Shown here piece after piece: positions 25,601 to 32,428 of a stretch of DNA of 32,428 bases (position 1 is its first letter; every line of letters starts with the position of its first letter). Origin of the DNA: Balneolaceae bacterium (GTDB lineage Bacteria; Bacteroidota; Rhodothermia; Balneolales; Balneolaceae); assembly GCA_007123715.1 (NCBI GenBank), contig SKKO01000359.1, forward strand, positions 1 through 32,428. Direction: 5' to 3'. The notes under the pieces are model-generated. The model was not told the DNA's origin. It saw nothing but the letters and a program-made list of their open reading frames with translations, and ran no database searches. Made by a program: the position numbers and the translations under genes.

Positions 25601-26020
25601 ATGGCAGAAAGTATCTTCGAAGACAAAACCAATCAACCCAGCCTGAGCGATCTCTATGAAGCATTGAAAGAGAGTTCGGCTATCCTTAAAGAGATTGAAG
25701 CTTTTATCATTGAGAAATACGGCAGTATTGAATGGGAGTGGAAATTTTACGGTAAACAAGCGGGATGGACAGCCGCCTGTCGGAATAAAAATCGACGATT
25801 GTTTCATTTGATTCCTAATTACGGTTACTTTAAAATTGTTTTTACACTCGGGAAAAATGGCGTTGCGGAGTGTCTCGAAAGCAGCCTGACTGAAGATATC
25901 AAACAGATTATCAGGGACGCCCCGGTTTATGCGGAAGGCAGAACTTTCCGGTTCGATGTAAAAGAATCGGGTCAGATAGAAGCAGTGTGTGAGCTGGTTC
26001 GATCAAAAATTCTGTATTGA
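25601..26020 (+). CDS. DUF3788-family protein
   Basis: 139 residues, normal length for the family. Recognisable blocks are WEWKFYGKQAGWTAACRNKN (about 46-65), LFHLIPNYGYFKIVFTLGKN and the end region IKQIIRDAPVYAEGRTFRFD. No signal peptide, so cytoplasmic; molecular function is unknown. Related proteins are small single-domain proteins of the YdhG/DUF1801-like iron-chaperone fold group, but a role in iron handling is not established. The start ATG at 25601 directly follows the SnoaL relic. The cupin gene begins 50 bases after its stop on the same strand, so they may share a transcript. Confidence 0.7.
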   Translation: MAESIFEDKTNQPSLSDLYEALKESSAILKEIEAFIIEKYGSIEWEWKFYGKQAGWTAACRNKNRRLFHLIPNYGYFKIVFTLGKNGVAECLESSLTEDIKQIIRDAPVYAEGRTFRFDVKESGQIEAVCELVRSKILY

Positions 26021-26070
26021 TTAATTGGTGCCATTCAACTCAACTCAAACCTGATTCAGTCTGCAACATT

Positions 26071-26646
26071 ATGGAAACTATCCACCTCGAAAAACAGGGG
26101 GAAACCCTTCGCTTTCTTTCACCTGAAGATCCCGATACCGGCCGTCTTGATATTGAACTTATAATGGCGCCTGGTAAAACTGGCCCGACTCCTCATATAC
26201 ATACCGTTTCTGACGAAGGTTTTGAGGTTATTTCGGGAATTCTTGCAGTAAGCATTGACAGAAAAGAGACTATTTTACATGCCGGTGAAAAAGCAGTGGT
26301 AAAGGCCGGCCAGGTACATACTTTTCGAAATGGAAGCAATACCGAACCGGTAATCTGCAGGGGATACATTACTCCGGCACGCAATTTCAGATATTTAATC
26401 CGTGAAATGGCCAGATCTGCAAATGAGAGGGGTGGCAGCTGGGACGATGTATCTCTTTTACAAGCCGGTTATGTTCTTTTTTTACTTCGGAAAGAATACA
26501 GGCTTGGAGGTTTGCCGTTTTTCATGCAGGATATCCTTTTTGGAATTCTGGCGGGTATTGCAAAACTAACCGGCCAGGCAAAATTGATAGCACCGCTTCC
26601 ACCCCAAAATATAACAGTGACCGTTACGGCAGGTGCTGCCAGGTAA
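26071..26646 (+). CDS. Cupin-domain protein
   Basis: 191 residues from the ATG at 26071; a reading from TTG 26017 would overlap the preceding stop and adds no family sequence. The cupin core shows the metal-site pattern: PTPHIHTVSDEGFEVISGIL gives His-x-His and Glu, and GQVHTFRNGS gives the later His. HAGEKAVVKAGQ is the turn between the two motifs. A C-terminal extension with a hydrophobic stretch (DILFGILAGIAKLTGQAKLI) is also seen in related single-cupin proteins of unknown function and may contact the membrane. The 3' end overlaps the oppositely oriented PIG-L gene by 23 bases. Substrate unknown; a dioxygenase or isomerase role would be a guess. Confidence 0.75.
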   Translation: METIHLEKQGETLRFLSPEDPDTGRLDIELIMAPGKTGPTPHIHTVSDEGFEVISGILAVSIDRKETILHAGEKAVVKAGQVHTFRNGSNTEPVICRGYITPARNFRYLIREMARSANERGGSWDDVSLLQAGYVLFLLRKEYRLGGLPFFMQDILFGILAGIAKLTGQAKLIAPLPPQNITVTVTAGAAR

Positions 26647-27406
26647 TTCTCTTTCCGAATTCATCAATGGCAAAAGTGATGGCATAGGTTGAACGTGCCA
26701 GTGCCCCGCGCACCCGTGCCAGGGATGTGTAATAATCGTAGTAGGGAAATGCGGAGATGTCACCCGAGATGAACTCATACCGGCTGATTGCTTCTTTCCA
26801 TACATCGAATGAATCGGTGATATCCACAAAAATGTAGGGCTGGTAATCCTGCATATCTTCCCAGTTTTCGGCAAAGTAGATGCCTCTGACACCTCTGTGT
26901 CGAGAATAATCGCTCTCTACCCCTTCCAGTGAGGCCAATAAAACCGCGTCAGTCACAATCCGGTGTGTGATGCTGTGGTCTTTGTGAATACTGTTTTTCC
27001 AGTGAGTGATAATGTGTGTGGGCTGAATCCGGCGAATTACATCATTCACATATCTCCTTGCTTCTTCGGTATCGGGAATTTCACCGTCAGCATACGGACC
27101 GAAGATAGGTTCCGCACCAAGTATTATTGCGGCCTCTTCTGCTTCGCTTCTTTTTTGAGTGGCATACTGTTCCGGAGTCATGGCCGGGTTACCCCGCTCG
27201 CCGGGTGTAAGGTGAAGTATTACCACCCGGTCGCCTTTGGCAGAGTGTTTCGCAAGCAGTGCTCCGGTTGTGATCTCCATATCACCGGCATGGGCACCGA
27301 TTGCGAGAATGGTTCGGTCCTGAGCCGCTAAAGGCTCATATTGCAATAGAAAAAATACAAAAGCACTAGAAATGAGGAGTTTCAAAAAGAATCGAAATGT
27401 TATCAT
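26624..27406 (-). CDS. Exported PIG-L-family zinc deacetylase
   Basis: 260 residues from the ATG at 27406; a much longer frame upstream has no family sequence. A signal peptide (MITFRFFLKLLISSAFVFFL ... LAA) is followed directly by ILAIGAHAGDMEITTGALLA. In the classical family the zinc motif is AHPDDE; here it reads AHAGDME, keeping His39, Asp42 and Glu44 but replacing the Pro-Asp pair. SIHKDHSITH provides the second zinc histidine block (usual HPDH). VVILHLTPGERGNP and the block AEEAAIILGAEPI are also family-typical. The likely reaction is removal of acetyl groups from N-acetyl sugars outside the cytoplasm. Its 3' end overlaps the cupin gene on the other strand by 23 bases. Confidence 0.85.
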   Translation of the reverse strand: MITFRFFLKLLISSAFVFFLLQYEPLAAQDRTILAIGAHAGDMEITTGALLAKHSAKGDRVVILHLTPGERGNPAMTPEQYATQKRSEAEEAAIILGAEPIFGPYADGEIPDTEEARRYVNDVIRRIQPTHIITHWKNSIHKDHSITHRIVTDAVLLASLEGVESDYSRHRGVRGIYFAENWEDMQDYQPYIFVDITDSFDVWKEAISRYEFISGDISAFPYYDYYTSLARVRGALARSTYAITFAIDEFGKRITWQHLP

Positions 27407-27520
27407 TACGGTATCATTAAGGGTATTTATTAAAAAAGATTGTATGTAATCGCCTCTTGCTATTTTAATACAATTTAAACAGTATAAAAAAAGTGAAAAG
27501 ATTATATCCATGAAGCCAAC

Positions 27521-27623
27521 ATGGGAAACGTAACGGGAATCAGCGGTTTCATCTTTACAACAAAAAACCCATAAGCTTGAGGAGTGGTATAAAAAACATT
27601 TAGGCATCCGCATGCCTCATACC
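27521..27623 (+). pseudogene. VOC/glyoxalase-family N-terminal relic, frameshifted
   Basis: ATG 27521 reads MGNVTGISGFIFTTKNP and hits TAA. Shifting frame at the CCCATAA (27570) continues HKLEEWYKKHLGIRMPHT. Together these match the first strand-helix unit of VOC-fold dioxygenase/glyoxalase-like proteins (pattern VTGIGGxFFxxKDPxxLxxWYxxHLGI). The resemblance stops near 27610-27623, where unrelated sequence starts. The gene is dead through a one-base frameshift and loss of everything beyond about residue 35. Confidence 0.65.
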
Positions 27624-27770
27624 TTTGAGGAGGTTCCTGGTGGCATAAACGAAGGGCCTGTCTTTTGCCCTTGTATTTTTAGCAATGTTCCAATCCCCTT
27701 CATAATGTTGTTGCAAAATTTGTGGTAAAACCAATTTTTTAATTTGCAGCAATCCGGGGAGTATGTACAT
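27600..27770 (-). other. Gap 27624-27861: unexplained 56-residue minus-strand frame
   Basis: An open frame of MYILPGLLQIKKLVLPQILQ continuing EGDWNIAKNTRAKDRPFVYA to HADA occupies the segment that follows the point where VOC similarity ends. Its end contains a perfect hairpin, AGGCAT-CCGC-ATGCCT, at 27602-27617. The composition is protein-like, but there is no ribosome site and no recognised family. It could be an inserted repeat element or chance. The remaining bases to 27861 are AT-rich leader of the next gene. Confidence 0.25.
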
Positions 27771-27861
27771 TTCATAGAGGAGTGGTTTATTATAATTGGC
27801 GCATTTATAAAAAAAGAAGCTGTTTAACCGGTGCTGAAATAAAAATCTAACAGATATAACC

Positions 27862-28560
27862 ATGACGAAAAAAGTCGTACAGATCATAGAGGAACAGATA
27901 AGCGCATGGAAACACAGTAATTCCCTTGCACGCTCACGGGCATCTGTAAAAAAAATGTACCCGGTCATCACCATTTCACGTGAGTTTGGTGCCCGGGGAG
28001 CTGCACTTGCTGCCCATCTTGGAATAAATATCGGTTTTAAAGTATGGGACAAAGACCTGCTTCAGGCAATTGCGAAAGAGCTGGGCGGAGGTATGAGAAC
28101 CATCGAAGTATTGGATGAAAGGCGCCAGCAAACGGTAGAAGACACCGTATCCGGTTTTTTGATGAACATTCCAACAAATATGAATTATCTGCGCTCTTTA
28201 ACCCGTGTTATTAAAACGATTGAAGAATATGGAAACAGTATCATTGTTGGAAGAGGTGCAAATTATATCTGCAAAAATCCAAAATCTCTACATGTGAGAG
28301 TGGTTTGCCCGCTGAATAAGCGAATTGCGGAATATGCAGGTAAAATGAATCTCTCACAACCGGAAACCAAAGAGATTATCGAAAGAAAAGACAGGGAGCG
28401 GGAAGATTTTGTAAACCAGAATTTTCACAAAAATTTAAATACCCCAACCGATTACGACCTTATCATAAATTCAGACAGGTTTACAATCGATCAGATGGCT
28501 TCCATCATAGTACAGGCATACGAAAAGAAAACCGGCATGAAGGTGGCTGTTCACGGGTGA
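27862..28560 (+). CDS. Cytidylate kinase-like family protein
   Basis: 232 residues. ITISREFGARGAALAAHLG (about 37-55) is a P-loop-type block of the cytidylate-kinase-like family, followed by VWDKDLLQAIAKEL, SIIVGRGANYICK (core strand and turn) and LHVRVVCPLNKRIAEYAGKM. ERKDREREDFVNQNFHKNLN then supplies the lid arginines. YDLIINSDRFTIDQMASIIV closes the fold. These proteins are found beside true Cmk in many bacteria and their phosphate acceptor is unknown. No signal peptide; cytoplasmic. It stands alone, with no gene overlapping on the same strand. Confidence 0.85.
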   Translation: MTKKVVQIIEEQISAWKHSNSLARSRASVKKMYPVITISREFGARGAALAAHLGINIGFKVWDKDLLQAIAKELGGGMRTIEVLDERRQQTVEDTVSGFLMNIPTNMNYLRSLTRVIKTIEEYGNSIIVGRGANYICKNPKSLHVRVVCPLNKRIAEYAGKMNLSQPETKEIIERKDREREDFVNQNFHKNLNTPTDYDLIINSDRFTIDQMASIIVQAYEKKTGMKVAVHG

Positions 28561-28634
28561 TCATATGAATTTCTGTATGATCTTTTTTCAAGTAGTGTCA
28601 TGTGAAGGGAAAAGAGTTCGGGTAAAGGAAGAAA

Positions 28635-28740
28635 GCTATCCCCATTGGGAGAGGCTCACGGATTTTTTCGAAAAAAGACTCATATAAAATATGGAGAAAA
28701 TCCCGGGTCGACACGTCCGCCAGCTCCTGATGGGGATAGC
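28635..28740. repeat. 17-bp imperfect inverted repeat flanking ~70 bp
   Basis: Left arm GCTATCCCCATTGGGAG (28635-28651) and right arm CTCCTGATGGGGATAGC (28724-28740) pair with two mismatches. Inside lies a perfect 14-base palindrome TTTTTTCGAAAAAA (28663-28676), and just at the right edge GGGG-ATAGCA-CCCC could form a second hairpin (28732-28745). The arrangement looks like a small non-autonomous repeat element or a structured RNA between the kinase-like gene and the hydrolase. It occupies most of the 28561-28831 gap, which has no gene. Confidence 0.5.
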
Positions 28741-28831
28741 ACCCCTGCCATTTGTACTTTTGAAAACATGAGCATGCTTTGTGATCTTTATTAACTCATT
28801 TTTTGGTATTATCGGCAATTGATGATTTTGT

Positions 28832-29752
28832 ATGGATCAATCATTTAACCAATCTATAATATTTCAGATGGATACCGCAAAGAAAGCTAACCTTTTTAAA
28901 AATGAAACGGCCCGAACCGAACTCCGCGATTGGTACGGCCGATTTCTGAAAAAAATTGAAACCCCGGTAAAAAGGGAGCAGATTTCAACATCCATCGGGG
29001 CGAATCATGTTCTGTTTGCGGGAGATGAATCGAAGCCGCCGCTGGTCGTTATGCATGCCATGATGAGCAGTTCGGCTCATGCCGTTTCCGAGTTATGGAA
29101 ACTTACAGAACATTTTCAAATCATCGCCCCCGATATTCCGGGACAGTCTGTCGTAGGCCCGGAATTGCGGCTGCCCTTTGACGATTACGGTTCCTGGCTA
29201 AATGAAATCACGGAACAATTGGGATTAAACTCATTCAATCTGATGGGCATTAGCTGGGGTGGATTTGTAGCGCTGAAATATTCGCTTTTGTATCCTGAAA
29301 ATGTGAAAAAACTGGCAGTTCTTGTGCCCGCCGGTGTTGTAAGGGGTAAGGTTGTGGCAGGGCTTTTAAAAATGGCAATTCCGGCAATCAGCTATAAAAT
29401 GAAGCCCAACGAAAAACGGCTGAAGCGCCTGATTGAACCTATCATGACGACATGGGATGATGACTGGTCAAATTTTATGGGTGATATGTTCCAAAACTTT
29501 AATCCCGACATACGGATTCCTCCGTTGCTCAGTAACGCGGAACTTGGCGGCATCATTACGCCATCATTGGTAATCGGAGCCGAAAATGATATTTCATTTC
29601 CCGGTAATGCACTGTTGGAAAGGGTGAACAAACAGATGCAAAATGTGGAAACAGAGCTGATAGAAAACAGCAGGCACTGCCCCCCAACAACGGATGAGTT
29701 CAGGCAATGGCTTGCCGGCCGGATTGGCACATTTTTTCGTGATGAAACATAG
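28832..29752 (+). CDS. Alpha/beta-fold hydrolase
   Basis: 306 residues (ATG 28832; MDTAKKANLF at 28868 is an equally plausible start). The fold is clear: LVVMHAMMSSSAHAVSELWK is the oxyanion-hole strand and loop, IIAPDIPGQSVVG the second core strand, and FNLMGISWGGFVALKYSLLYP the nucleophile elbow with Ser141. LVIGAENDISFPG is the aspartate strand, and the region around ENSRHCPPTTDEF gives the catalytic His. No signal peptide. The His-Gly dipeptide usual after the first strand is replaced by His-Ala. The substrate cannot be told; esterase and C-C hydrolase members share this outline. It is monocistronic. Confidence 0.85.
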   Translation: MDQSFNQSIIFQMDTAKKANLFKNETARTELRDWYGRFLKKIETPVKREQISTSIGANHVLFAGDESKPPLVVMHAMMSSSAHAVSELWKLTEHFQIIAPDIPGQSVVGPELRLPFDDYGSWLNEITEQLGLNSFNLMGISWGGFVALKYSLLYPENVKKLAVLVPAGVVRGKVVAGLLKMAIPAISYKMKPNEKRLKRLIEPIMTTWDDDWSNFMGDMFQNFNPDIRIPPLLSNAELGGIITPSLVIGAENDISFPGNALLERVNKQMQNVETELIENSRHCPPTTDEFRQWLAGRIGTFFRDET

Positions 29753-30149
29753 ATTTGGCAGTGTTGAGTTAGTAAGCAGGAGAGTAGTGAGAACTTTAGT
29801 TAAGATCAGACAAAGAATTCGCAGGGGTGAAAATGTTGAATACGGGTTCATGTTTTAATGAGAAATGCGAAAATCACGAAAATAGTCCCTGATGTGATAA
29901 AAATCATCTGAAGCCCGCATTACAATCAATCCCGATTTCTACCTTCTTGGTTTTTTTGAAACCTCGTTTGAATGATATCCGATATGTGATTTTCGATCCC
30001 GGACACTTCAAATAGCTGCAATCGGACATTGCATATCAAATTAACAGACCTTTGTCTTTTTCATTTCGAGTGAATGATTCATAAGTTAGATGCCCCGGTC
30101 TGGCTCAATGATTATCTTCCGAACTAACATTTGATTTATACGATTCTAG
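29753..30149. other. Gap without gene
   Basis: About 400 bases were examined. No coding frame, strong hairpin or repeat was found on either strand. The right half is AT-rich and must contain the promoter for the App1-type gene at 30150. Confidence 0.4.
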
Positions 30150-31259
30150 ATGGTTTCATTAAAAATCCTCTCCTTCATACTGATTTTGATGAATCTGTCA
30201 TTGTTTTTCGTACAAAACAATACAGAAAAAAAAGTCATTTTTTTTCCGGCGTATGGATATTTCGATGAAGAAAGATCAGAATGGGTAATACCGATTCGAA
30301 TCTATGTTTATGAATACCGCCCGCGAACACAGCGCACCATTACCCGCTTTTTTAAGCGTTACCGGGATCTGAATGAGGAGCAGGCAGAGATATTTGAATC
30401 GCGAATAAGAGATTTTGTTGTGGACAGTGAATCACGGCAATCCGTTCTCTTTCAGTTTTACCGCGATCCGGAAAGGGAAGTTTTCACACTGATGAACAAC
30501 GGAAGTGAACCTTTAAGAACAAATCTGAACGGAATGGTGGAGGGTAAGTTTCGTCTTTCTGCATTACGGGCAGAGCAACTTCTGAAAAACCAGCCTGATG
30601 AAGATGGATGGCTGAGAATTCATGCTATATCGCACGGTCATGCGGGTGTCGGGATGGTTAAACTGGTTCCGCCGGATGGATTATCAGTCATTTCTGATAT
30701 TGATGATACCGTGAAAGTCACCGAAATCCCGGCAGGCTCATCCGTTGTTGTCAGGAATACTTTTTACAAGGAATTCACACCGGCACCCGGCATGGCCCAA
30801 TTTTACAGGGACTATGGCAAGGATGCAATGTTTCACTACGTATCGGGTTCACCATGGCAGCTTTACAGGCCCCTGTCTCAATTTTTATTCAGTGATGAGG
30901 CCGGTTTTCCAGTAGGGACACTTCACATGAAAAGCGTCACAAAGAATTTTTTGAGTATAAATACGTGGCGTGATTTGCGTGAACTTGTTATGAACGAAGA
31001 TGTGACATTCAATCAGAAAATCAGGCAGATCTCTCAAATATTAGAACACTTTCCGATGCGGAATTTTATTCTTATTGGCGACTCCGGGGAAGCGGATCCC
31101 GAAGTATTCAGTGAAATCCGCAGACGGTTTCCCGGCCAGGTGAAAGAAATTTACATTCGTGATGTGGTGAATGCGAGAGAAGATGATCCGGAAAGGCTTG
31201 CCAATAAGAAGATTATCCCCGCACCCACAGTTTTTCACGGAGTTTCTCAGTTCGATTAA
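30150..31259 (+). CDS. Exported App1-type phosphatidate phosphatase (DUF2183)
   Basis: 369 residues. The N-terminus SLKILSFILILMNLSLFFVQ is a hydrophobic export signal or anchor. The middle part (about 30-175) has beta-rich segments (EWVIPIRIYVYEYRP, LFQFYRDPEREVF). The C-terminal App1 catalytic domain shows VISDIDDTVKVTE, the DxDxT motif with nucleophile Asp183 and Asp185 of HAD phosphatases. It continues with APGMAQFYRDYG, FHYVSGSPWQLY (second motif, the Ser-Gly-Ser), GTLHMKSVT and FILIGDSGEADPEVFSEI (late acidic motif). All catalytic blocks are present. The yeast family member removes phosphate from phosphatidic acid; in bacteria the substrate is unproven. The signal suggests work at or outside the cytoplasmic membrane. 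Confidence 0.88.
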   Translation: MVSLKILSFILILMNLSLFFVQNNTEKKVIFFPAYGYFDEERSEWVIPIRIYVYEYRPRTQRTITRFFKRYRDLNEEQAEIFESRIRDFVVDSESRQSVLFQFYRDPEREVFTLMNNGSEPLRTNLNGMVEGKFRLSALRAEQLLKNQPDEDGWLRIHAISHGHAGVGMVKLVPPDGLSVISDIDDTVKVTEIPAGSSVVVRNTFYKEFTPAPGMAQFYRDYGKDAMFHYVSGSPWQLYRPLSQFLFSDEAGFPVGTLHMKSVTKNFLSINTWRDLRELVMNEDVTFNQKIRQISQILEHFPMRNFILIGDSGEADPEVFSEIRRRFPGQVKEIYIRDVVNAREDDPERLANKKIIPAPTVFHGVSQFD

Positions 31260-31324
31260 TCCGTGAATATCGTTGGATTATACTGAGGAAAACATGTAAA
31301 ATAGACAGAGCTTCATGCCCCTCA

Positions 31325-31347
31325 TTTCAGGCTGTACAACCCTGAAA
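31325..31347. promoter_or_regulatory. Inverted repeat between App1 and dehydrogenase genes
   Basis: TTTCAGG (31325-31331) pairs perfectly with CCTGAAA (31341-31347) around a 9-base loop, 23 bases before the dehydrogenase start. There is no T-run, so an operator or a leader hairpin for the downstream gene is more likely than a terminator. Confidence 0.35.
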
Positions 31348-31369
31348 GAAAAGATGATACCTTAAAAGA

Positions 31370-32428
31370 ATGGCTAAAAAAATTTACAAAGCTGATGTTA
31401 CCATAATAGGAAGCGGTTTGGCCGGAATTGCTGCTGCCATCGAGTTGTTGGATAACAACAAGGAAGTGTTGCTGTTAGATCGCGATACGGAAGATGAATT
31501 TGGAGGGCTTGCCAGATGGTCGTTCGGCGGTATTTGTATGATCGGAACCCCGGAACAAAAAAAAATGGGGATTAAAGATAGCCCTGAACTGGCTCTGCAG
31601 GATTGGATATCCTTTGCGGAATTTGAAGAGGATGCTCTCTGGCCAAAAAGATGGGCAAAATATTACAGCGAAAACTCCCTTGAACTGATCTATACCTGGC
31701 TAAAAAGACGGTATGTCACCTTCCTGGGCATGGTAAACTGGCCGGAGCGCGGTTTGTTTGTTCCTGGAAATTCCGTTCCGCGATGGCACATCACCTGGGG
31801 TACCGGCCAGGGATTGATTGAAGCCCTGGCCCACCATTTAAAATTTCACCCGAACCAGCATAAGCTTACACAAAAGTTTAACCACAGGGTAATTGACCTG
31901 GATGTAATTGACGGTAAAGTTTCCGGTTGTCACGGATTAATCGAGTCATCCGGGGAAGAATTTATCACACAGTCTGATGCCGTAATAGTCGCATCAGGCG
32001 GGATTTGCGGTAATCTGGATCTTGTGCGAAAACACTGGTATAAACCCTGGGGCGATCCGCCTCAAAAAATGCTGACCGGTTCACACAAATATGCCGATGG
32101 CGACATGCATGAAAAGGTGGAAATTATGGGTGGCAATATTACTCACCTTGAGAAACAGTTCCATTATGCCGCAGGAATTCATCATCCCAATCCACGAAAG
32201 CCCCATCATGGACTGAGCCTTATCCCGCCAAAATCTGCGCTTTGGGTAAACGCTCACGGCAAACGAATCGGGTCGGTACCGCTCATTACCGCCTACGATA
32301 CACGCTACCTTGTGGAACAGATCACCAAACAGCCGGGCCAGTATTCATGGCAGATTCTAAACCGTAAAATCATGAACAGGGAATTGGCAGTTTCCGGTTC
32401 TGAATACATGACCGATTTTCGTGACAAG
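31370..32428 (+). CDS. FAD-binding dehydrogenase, 3' end outside window
   Basis: 353 codons from ATG 31370, open to the right edge. The N-terminal dinucleotide fold is clear: ADVTIIGSGLAGIAAAIELL (G14-x-G16-x-x-G19) and VLLLDRD. GGLARWSFGGICMIG, GIKDSPELALQDW and PERGLFVPGNSVPRWHITWG with TGQG are typical of the COG3573-like branch of the flavoprotein family that includes 3-oxosteroid 1-dehydrogenase and fumarate reductase. VIVASGGICGN is the second nucleotide strand. Full members run to about 550 residues, so some 200 are missing. No signal peptide, so cytoplasmic. The substrate is unknown; steroid activity should not be assumed. Confidence 0.88.
   Translation, partial: MAKKIYKADVTIIGSGLAGIAAAIELLDNNKEVLLLDRDTEDEFGGLARWSFGGICMIGTPEQKKMGIKDSPELALQDWISFAEFEEDALWPKRWAKYYSENSLELIYTWLKRRYVTFLGMVNWPERGLFVPGNSVPRWHITWGTGQGLIEALAHHLKFHPNQHKLTQKFNHRVIDLDVIDGKVSGCHGLIESSGEEFITQSDAVIVASGGICGNLDLVRKHWYKPWGDPPQKMLTGSHKYADGDMHEKVEIMGGNITHLEKQFHYAAGIHHPNPRKPHHGLSLIPPKSALWVNAHGKRIGSVPLITAYDTRYLVEQITKQPGQYSWQILNRKIMNRELAVSGSEYMTDFRDK

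Noticed and set aside
26017-26070. Longer cupin start at TTG 26017
   Set aside because: It adds 18 non-family residues overlapping the previous stop; ATG 26071 begins the family-like sequence.
27407-27613. Longer PIG-L frame to 27613
   Set aside because: The added 69 residues come before a clear signal peptide and show no family sequence; they overlap the VOC relic on the other strand.
1-32428. CRISPR arrays, tRNA or rRNA genes
   Set aside because: No regularly spaced direct repeats of 20-40 bases and no tRNA-like cloverleaf or rRNA-like stretch was recognised by eye.

Overview
This 32.4 kb window comes from a bacterium that looks like a member of the Bacteroidota/Balneolota/Rhodothermota branch. 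That is inferred from several features: AT-leaning DNA with weak Shine-Dalgarno sites, exported Gfo/Idh and DUF1080 proteins, an AbiE module, an IS982-type insertion sequence, and an ECF sigma factor beside a serine/threonine kinase with a TPR tail. No rRNA, tRNA or CRISPR array was seen, so the placement is tentative.

Left part (1-4.7 kb) is a damaged mobile/toxin-antitoxin zone. An IS982-family element runs in from the left edge and ends at about 887, inside a parE toxin gene of which only 15 codons remain. The parD antitoxin and a 28-bp perfect palindromic operator are intact. Further right is an AbiE module: the AbiEi antitoxin is complete with an inverted-repeat operator, but the AbiEii toxin is fused in frame, without its C-terminus, to a secreted S1-type protease that lost its signal peptide. 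The chimera is then cut by a TGA at a Trp-like position before the catalytic serine. Both toxins are broken and both antitoxins survive.

Middle part: hflK-hflC (5.2-7.1 kb, minus strand); a relic-rich gap (7.2-8.5 kb) with an alkaline phosphatase fragment and a small gene carrying an in-frame stop; a DUF2235 hydrolase with a coupled membrane protein (8.5-10.3 kb); and an ECF sigma factor with a receptor-like kinase (10.3-13.8 kb, minus strand). After a 600-bp gap with hairpins comes a two-gene envelope module, an outer-membrane beta-barrel and a secreted partner 2 nt apart (14.4-17.8 kb). Next are an exported Gfo/Idh oxidoreductase and a HEAT-repeat/DUF1080 lipoprotein (18.4-22.5 kb), a likely 3-keto-glycoside-type pair. 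A decayed paralogue of the secreted partner then precedes a large unrecognised exported cysteine-containing protein (23.0-25.2 kb).

Right part: small metabolic genes, namely DUF3788, cupin, PIG-L deacetylase, cytidylate-kinase-like, alpha/beta hydrolase, an exported App1-type phosphatidate phosphatase, and a FAD-binding dehydrogenase that runs off the right edge. SnoaL-like and VOC-like gene relics lie in the gaps.

The strongest general impression is gene decay. At least eight recognisable broken genes (parE, AbiEii-protease, alkaline phosphatase, small conserved ORF, Tat signal relic, secreted-protein paralogue, SnoaL-like, VOC-like) sit between intact genes. No clearly new multi-gene defence system was found. 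The most novel candidates are the AbiEii-protease chimera, the barrel plus secreted-partner module with its damaged second copy, and the 745-residue exported protein.
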